A model generated the notes under the pieces. It searched no databases. It saw only the letters and a list, made by a program, of their open reading frames with translations, and was not told the origin of the DNA. The position numbers were made by a program, and so were the translations under genes. Of a stretch of DNA of 64,000 nucleotides, positions 58,401-64,000 are shown piece by piece (within the stretch, counting starts at the first letter, position 1; every line of letters begins with the position of its first letter). Origin of the DNA: Chrysemys picta bellii (lineage: Eukaryota > Chordata > Testudines > Emydidae); NCBI RefSeq assembly GCF_011386835.1, contig NC_088797.1:92142264-92206263 (forward strand). The letters run 5' to 3'.

Positions 58401-59174
58401 AGTACACATTACTCAAACAATGCTCACCTTGAAATCCAAATTTTTGATAGTTAATTTCATAAATCTCTGTTGAAATGTTTGAAAACTTTTTCTGACAAAT
58501 ACATTTTTAAAGTTTTTGTGAAACAAATTTAGACCCGTATTCCACTATTCAAGCAGTTTAGCAGTGCACAAGGTTACCTAAAAATAATGTGATTTGTAAA
58601 GGAATTTGTATGTACACTGCAGTACTTAATGCCACTTTGAAAATTATCATTGACTTTCTTATGTACCATCAAGTCTATTTCCCAGAGAGTATATAGGTTT
58701 ATTTAATTGACTGAAAAAAGTGCTGAAAGTATTGTGCATTTGCCTGTTAAGCCCAATGCACACTTCACCTCAGTGTTTGTATTGTTGCAGTTCTTCATCC
58801 ATATTGCTGCGATAGACTAGAGCTGAGCATAATTAGTAGCAAAGGCTAAATTCTCAGCTGCATCAGCTACTCATTTTAGAATTCTCAAGATACCCACTTA
58901 GAGAGCTGAGAGAATAGTACAAGGGATCATAGTGTGGGCCAGAATCTGATTTTTTTTTTCTTTTTCTTGTGCCTCTCTTCCTATTCACAAATTGTCCATA
59001 AGCAGTTTCTGAGTTCTCAACTTTGTTCGAAATTATTCACCAAATAGTTTTTGAACAGTTTGTCTGCAGATTGAATGACACACACCACTGAGTATTGCAG
59101 ATCCAAATTTTGTGCTCTGTTGGTTACTTTTGTTTGGATACAGATCGCATTTTATTTTCTGACCCCTTCCCCAC
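58401..59174. other. Intergenic, nothing recognised
   Basis: AT-rich. No feature is supported. Confidence 0.45.
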
Positions 59175-59372
59175 CCCACCCCCGGACTTGGTAAGGCAAC
59201 TCTCATCTTTTCGTTCGTGTGTATGTGTATGTGTGTATATATGTATATTGCTTACTGTATTTTTCACTTCATGCGTCTGATGAAGTGGGTTTTAACCCAT
59301 GAAAGCTTATGCCCAAATAAATTTTAGTCTCTGAGGTGCCACAAGGACTCCGCGTTGTTTTTGCTGAATAAA
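59175..59372 (+). mobile_element. Penelope-like element tail with hammerhead-like core
   Basis: The tail aligns with 40185-40345: ACTTGGTAAGGCAACTC, CTGATGAAGTGGG, GAAAGCTTATGCCCAAATAA, TTTTAGTCTCTGAGGTGCCAC. At 59277-59304 the order CTGATGA, one A, a 6-bp hairpin (GTGGGT/ACCCAT, loop TTTA) and GAAA gives the core elements of a hammerhead ribozyme. No coding part is left in this copy. Confidence 0.65.
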
Positions 59373-59477
59373 TGAGTGTAATTCCTAAATACAGGTTTAT
59401 ATTTGAGTTCAAAATTAGCTTTCCACAAATGTTCTGTAATAGTCACCTAAAATTTGCTGTTTCTGCTACCACTTTCA

Positions 59478-59770
59478 GTGGAATGTGGGACTGGAAGGGA
59501 CCTCCTGGTCAATGAGTCCAAGCTCCTGCTATGGCAGGGAACGCTGTCATATAATCCTGTTCACAGGTTTATCAAGCTCTTAAAACTAGGTAGGTTGTTT
59601 GCCCCCACTCCTCTTATTGATAAGCTGTTCCAGAACCTCACTCCTCTGATGGTTAGAAATCTTGTTCTGATTTCCAACCTTAATTTATTCATGGCCAGTT
59701 TATACCTGTTATTTCTGAACAAGTTCATTGTTGAGAACAAAGTATTTATATTGAGCATGTACATAAAAGG
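59478..59770 (-). mobile_element. CR1-like LINE 3' end, - strand
   Basis: GGACTGGAAGGGACCTCCTG, then AGGTTTATCAAGCTCTTAAA, AAGCTGTTCCAGAACCTCAC, GGTTAGAAATCTTGTTCTGA and TCCAACCTTAATTTATTCATG follow the order of the reverse-complemented 3' end of CR1. On the - strand a short stretch still reads LRLEIRTRFLTIRGVRFWN. Confidence 0.75.
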
Positions 59771-60540
59771 CTTCTGACCACAAGTGAAGCAAATTCAGGG
59801 TTTTCTTAAGTGAATATTCACTGAATATTTTTAAGGCATTTGCCCAGCTCTTCTGTAGAGAGACATCCTACCCCAAAGACTCATTGAATTCAATGGGATC
59901 TGGAGGAGGACCACAAGCATTATTTTATTTGGAAATATTTGTGTTTCACAGTGTAGTCCCAGCTGTTGCTTTCCCGAACGCCTGGGCATGAATACATAAA
60001 AGGCAAAATTACTATGTGATAGTGTTATTTCTAATATGGAGAGGTTTCAAATTTCATCATACAGTTGAACTCAACTGTTAGCACTCCAGTGAACTAAAGT
60101 TAAAGCCCCTTCTCTGTTAGAGAAGTAGATTATTGCATTTGGGACGTGCCCTTGGATACAAGGTGTGTTGAAACAGAATGTAATATTTGTTAAACATGTT
60201 TTGTAAGGTATTAAATATGTACATCTGTACAAGCCTAATGCCAGTAAAAAGCAAACAGCCGTAGTATAGCTGTTGAAGCAATTTTTCATTGGTATAATGT
60301 TTTTAAAAAATGGTCTCCCAGTGTCACAGCTCTTCTAAATGTAATGCTATATCTATTGTCATATTATTTGCATTAATAATTTTGTTAACCTTTATACTAT
60401 GTTTTTACTGCCAAATAAAAAAGCAACACAAAGTTTTAAAGCAAGTAATATATAAAATAAATTGCTTGCAAAATTATGAAGTAATACAATAATTAATTGC
60501 ATTAATCATGTATCCAAAGGGGGGAATGTTGGGAGACAGA
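59771..60540. other. Intergenic, nothing recognised
   Basis: AT-rich. No feature is supported. Confidence 0.45.
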
Positions 60541-60567
60541 CAGACACACACACACACACACACACAT
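60541..60567. repeat. (AC)n microsatellite
   Basis: About 13 AC units. Confidence 0.9.
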
Positions 60568-61742
60568 TGTGATTCAGATATCCATGTAATGTGTTATAGG
60601 TCTTTAAGGCCTGGTATGAATGGTGCATGCTTGACATGCATATGTGCGTTGCAAGTTAACAACCGAAGCAAGAATTTAAGGTCAAGGACTATTAGAACTA
60701 TTTGTGCAAAAACAATCTTATGTTCTGAGGAAAAATACAAAAAATTATCCAAAAAAAAAAAAAAAACCCAACCAACACCTGCTAAACTGATTTAAAATTG
60801 TATAATTTTCTTTTAAAATGACATGCCTATAATCATAGCAGCCCGCCCAAAATTGTCTCTTTAAAATTGTGTGGGTAAATGGCCTAGTAAAGAGAGGCAA
60901 AAAACCAATAACATGATGGAATGGACTATAAATAGTTGCCTATAATTTCTGCAAATCAAAGTCCCATGTAAATATAAATGTGGTTTTTGCCGGCTCCCCA
61001 TATCATATCTTATCCTAACAAAAAAAACAGTTAACTGGCCATCAAAACCATTATAACCTTTAAACAGTGGTATAGGATGTTTGGGGTGTAAATGTACAGT
61101 AAGGTTTGTTTTGTAATCAAGAAAGAGCATTTAAAGTATTATATACCAACACTGTGTCCGGTATCTGCTTGCTCCCCATCCCATAAAAAAACCCTCTATT
61201 GTGGGTCTAACACTATTAGCTTGCATACGAGACATAATATGGTTAAAAATTTCTTGGACTGGATACACAGGCACACATATGCTGGTGGTTAGGTGCTAAT
61301 GGTGAATTTTTTTAAAATAACTTTCTTAAAAATAAATAAAACAAACTTCAAAAAACTTTTTCACTGAACTGAGTGGAACATCTTTATCCTCTGTGATGAG
61401 AAATATATTAAATACAACTTTTTAATTCAATTTTTAGCCATTTATTCTGTGAATTTATATCCGTGCTGTAGAGTACACTCATACATCATTAATTGGCCTC
61501 ATTCCGAACTTGCAGATGACCTTGAAGTAAGAGATATGATTGATTACCGAATGTTGAAATCATGATCAACTAAACTGGTTAAGGGAAAGGGGACAATCCT
61601 ACTCTTTTATCTCTGAGAGAAATATCTGAATACTTTTTGAAAGATCAAATGCATAGAACTGGTGAGTCCCTAAATCATTAAAACTCAAAATATAGAGCAA
61701 GAGAATTGTTTTAATTGAGCCACACTAGTGTTTATGATATAA
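60568..61742. other. Intergenic, nothing recognised
   Basis: It contains an A-run at about 60750-60767. No gene. Confidence 0.45.
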
Positions 61743-61930
61743 GGCGTGTTTCCCAAACTTGGGACACCGCTTGTTTAGGTAAAGCCCCTAGTGGGCCAGG
61801 TTGGTTTGTTTACCTGCCACGTCCGCAGGTCCGGCCGATCGCAGCTCCCACTGGTGGCGGTTCCCTGCTCCAGGCCAATGGGAGCTGCTGGAAGTGGCGC
61901 GGGCTGAGGGATGTACTGGCTGCCAGTTAG
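61743..61930. mobile_element. 5' part of a hAT-like element
   Basis: CGTGTTTCCCAAACTTGGGA opens the unit, followed by a GC-rich body (CACGTCCGCAGGTCCGGCCG, CCAATGGGAGCTGCTGGAAG) that I know from turtle hAT elements. The right end is absent; the text switches to Gypsy sequence at about 61931. Confidence 0.6.
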
Positions 61931-63957
61931 ATGAGGAAAGCTTGGCTATTGTCTTTGCTGTCAGGAAGTTCCATCAATATCTCCATGGGTTACAATTCAT
62001 TATAACAACTGACCATAAGCTACTTTTAGGACTTCTGGGGTAGACCAAAGCTAATCCCCCTTTGGCTTCTGCATGCTGGCAATGTTGGGCATTATTGCTA
62101 ATAGCCTACCAATATCACCTGATCTATAAGCCTGGACCAATAATTGCTAACACGGATGGCCTCAGTCAGCTGCCAGTGGGTAAAACACTAGAAGTCACTC
62201 CTGTACCTCAAGCAGTGGTCCTAGCTTTAGCCCAATTAGAAGACAGTCCACTAACAGCTAAACTGATCATTTATTTGACTAACAGGAATCTTGTTCTGTT
62301 CCAGGTGTCTCCAAGCCTGGATGGGCCCAGTTGACAATATCTTTGGACATATGTCCTTAATTTCACAGGTCTTTTGGAACTAAAACGGTGAAGTGGAGTT
62401 CTGCACTGAGGATCATGAGTCATAATCAGTGTTCCCTCTAATTTTTCCCACGCATGTGCGGAATGAATTTTGTTTTGTGTCGCACATCACCTCCATATTG
62501 GTGCACATAACAAATTCATGTGGTGGGGGTGGGGCTTAGAGGTTTGGAGTGTGAGAGGAGGCTCAGGACTGGGGCAGAGGGTTGGGTTGCAGGGGGGTGA
62601 GGGCTCTGGCTGGGGGTGTGGGCTCTGGGGTGCAGCCAGGGATGAGGAGTTTGGGGAGCAGGCTGCCCCAGGGCTCTGGTGGGGAGAGGACTCCCCCCAG
62701 CCCTCTCTCACCTCAGCATGACCTGGGCTGGGGCCACGGGACAGGTGCCTCTCCCCCAGCTGCAGCAGGTCTGGGACTGGGAGAGAGGCATCTTTCCCTG
62801 CCGCAGCCATGAGCACCTGTGCAGCACTTAATGGGCTGCTGCGCCGCCACGCAGCTTAGAGGGAACTTAGGTCATAATACCTCCTAAGGCAAGAAAGTTA
62901 ATATTGGAGGAACTGCAGAGAACAAATCCTGGGTCACCAGAATGAAAACTCTGGCCAGAAGTTACATCAGGTGGCCACATGCCAACAACTAAGAAAATTT
63001 GTCTCCAGTATTGGACTTATCACTGTACAAATGGCCAGGAAAGTCTTGGATCAGACTGCACATCAATAATGCTGGTCTCTTCCTTTAGTCAATGTTCCCT
63101 ATATGGATGCACATTCTAAGTGGATGAAAGTCATTCCTGCCAAAGTAGTTATCTCATCTATAATTACTGAGGAGCATAGTTTCTCATTCAGCACACATGG
63201 ACTGTCTGAGATTGTGGTCTCCGACAATGCTTGTCTTTACCAATGAGGAATCTCAGGCCCTCTTGAGAGCTAGTGGGCTGAAACATAACATCTGCTCTCT
63301 ACCACCAATCCATGAACAAGTTAGTAGAGAGGGCCATTCAATCCTTTAAGAAGGGACCCAAGAAGGATACTGAGGGATTGCTGCAGATGAGGCTGTCTCG
63401 GTTCTTGTGTAATTACAGAACAACCCCTCATTCCACAACAGGGGTATCACCTGTGATGAAGCAGCTGATACATACCCACTTGTGTTTCTTGAGACATTGT
63501 CTGAAGAAACAAGTGTGTTAACATCAAGAAAATATGGAAAACAATCATGATCATCAACAGGACACAAACTTTTTGGCTGTCTGGCATGATTGTAAAAGCT
63601 ACAGGACCATTTTCTTATCAGGTTGCTGTAGTAGATTCCCTCATGAGACATCATGTAGATCATCTGCTTGCCCAAGAGAGAGGCGAGGAACCTGAGTCAG
63701 ATCCAAAGTATTCATCTTTGACTGGTGATGGTGGATCAGCAGATGCTACTCTTCCTATGATTTACCCAAGTTCAGAGTCAGTCAGGGGAAGCAGAGTCTT
63801 CTCCTGCTGGTACTCCAGTGGACCTCTGGAGGAACTTGCCTGGGGGATTTCTGCCTCTTCTGGCTATGTGGGGGAAATCTACTCTGGTTTGCCATTGCTC
63901 CACAAGACATCACAAACTCCCTGTCCACTTGAATCCATAGATAGTGTGTGGGACTGA
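61931..63957 (+). pseudogene. Decayed Ty3/Gypsy pol fragment: RNase H and integrase
   Basis: The + strand at 61928-62040 reads LDEESLAIVFAVRKFHQYLH and TTDHKLLLGLLG, the retroelement RNase H signature. At 62080-62180 it reads WALLLIAYQYHLIYKPG and NTDGLSQLPV, the end of that domain. After a hAT insertion (62427-62870), integrase text is legible at 63310-63450 (NKLVERAIQSFKKG, RLSRFLCNYRTTPHSTTGVS) and a GPFSYQV..RHHVDHL chromatin-side C-terminal motif at 63605-63665. The order RNase H then integrase is the Ty3/Gypsy order. Frames change and stop codons occur, so it is dead. The element continues toward the right edge with no LTR visible. Confidence 0.85.
62427..62870. mobile_element. Non-autonomous hAT element with exact 8-bp target duplication
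   Basis: It begins CAGTGTTCCCTCTAA and ends TTAGAGGGAACTTAG. It is flanked by GTCATAAT on both sides (62419-62426 and 62871-62878). It splits the Gypsy fragment between RNase H and integrase. The interior is G-rich (GGGGGTGGGG units) with no transposase. Confidence 0.95.
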
Positions 63958-64000
63958 CTTGAGGCAGAATAATCCTCTTTTTTTTAACACACAGTGTCTA

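Overview
The window looks like nuclear DNA of a non-mammalian amniote. A turtle is my best guess, from the mix of many CR1 LINEs, MIR-type SINEs, short palindromic elements with a TCAATGGG core, several hAT non-autonomous elements with 8-bp target duplications, Penelope-like tails, and a repetitive transposase-like gene family that I associate with turtles. The species is inference. There are no bacterial features, CRISPR arrays or operons.

Region 1 (1 to about 21,475, + strand) is the 3' end of one host gene, PCDH15 (protocadherin-15, a hair-cell tip-link cadherin). The extracellular and membrane exons lie upstream of the window. The window holds the alternative cytoplasmic exons in the order known from mammals: the CD1 terminal exon (1170-2538), three small exons (7951-7972, 11823-11896, 12870-13005), the CD2 terminal exon (13912-15639) and the CD3 terminal exon (20860-21411). 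Splice sites and phases fit. CD1 and the 22-nt exon both start with one base completing a codon, so they can compete for one upstream donor. CD2 and CD3 both start in phase 0 after the 12870-13005 exon. CD1 ends STAL, CD2 ends STSF and CD3 ends MTKL, so each terminus looks like a class I PDZ ligand. The CD2 exon is long, very rich in Ser, Asp and Glu, and diverges strongly from the mammalian form I remember. The introns hold MIRs, palindromic elements, one hAT element with an exact target duplication, and two copies of an unclassified repeat.

Region 2 (about 21.5-53.8 kb) has no host gene that I can support. It is layered transposon debris: CR1 copies in both orientations (one near full length on the - strand, 30.9-35.4 kb), a solo LTR with a 5-bp duplication inside that CR1, a second solo LTR with a 4-bp duplication (44645-45189), a promoter-bearing LTR-like unit (48428-49102), hAT elements at 23929-25013 and 42575-43159, and a Penelope-like fragment (39885-40365).

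Region 3 (about 53.8-64 kb) holds the largest non-PCDH15 reading frame. It is a transposase-like, zinc-binding repeat-family gene (54289-55967), nearly intact but broken by an 11-bp tandem duplication near its start. Further on are a Penelope-like tail with a hammerhead-ribozyme-like core (59175-59372), a CR1 end, and a decayed Ty3/Gypsy RNase H-integrase fragment (61931-63957) split by a hAT element with an exact 8-bp duplication. Most repeat names come from remembered consensus sequences. Target duplications, splice sites, phases and motifs were read directly.
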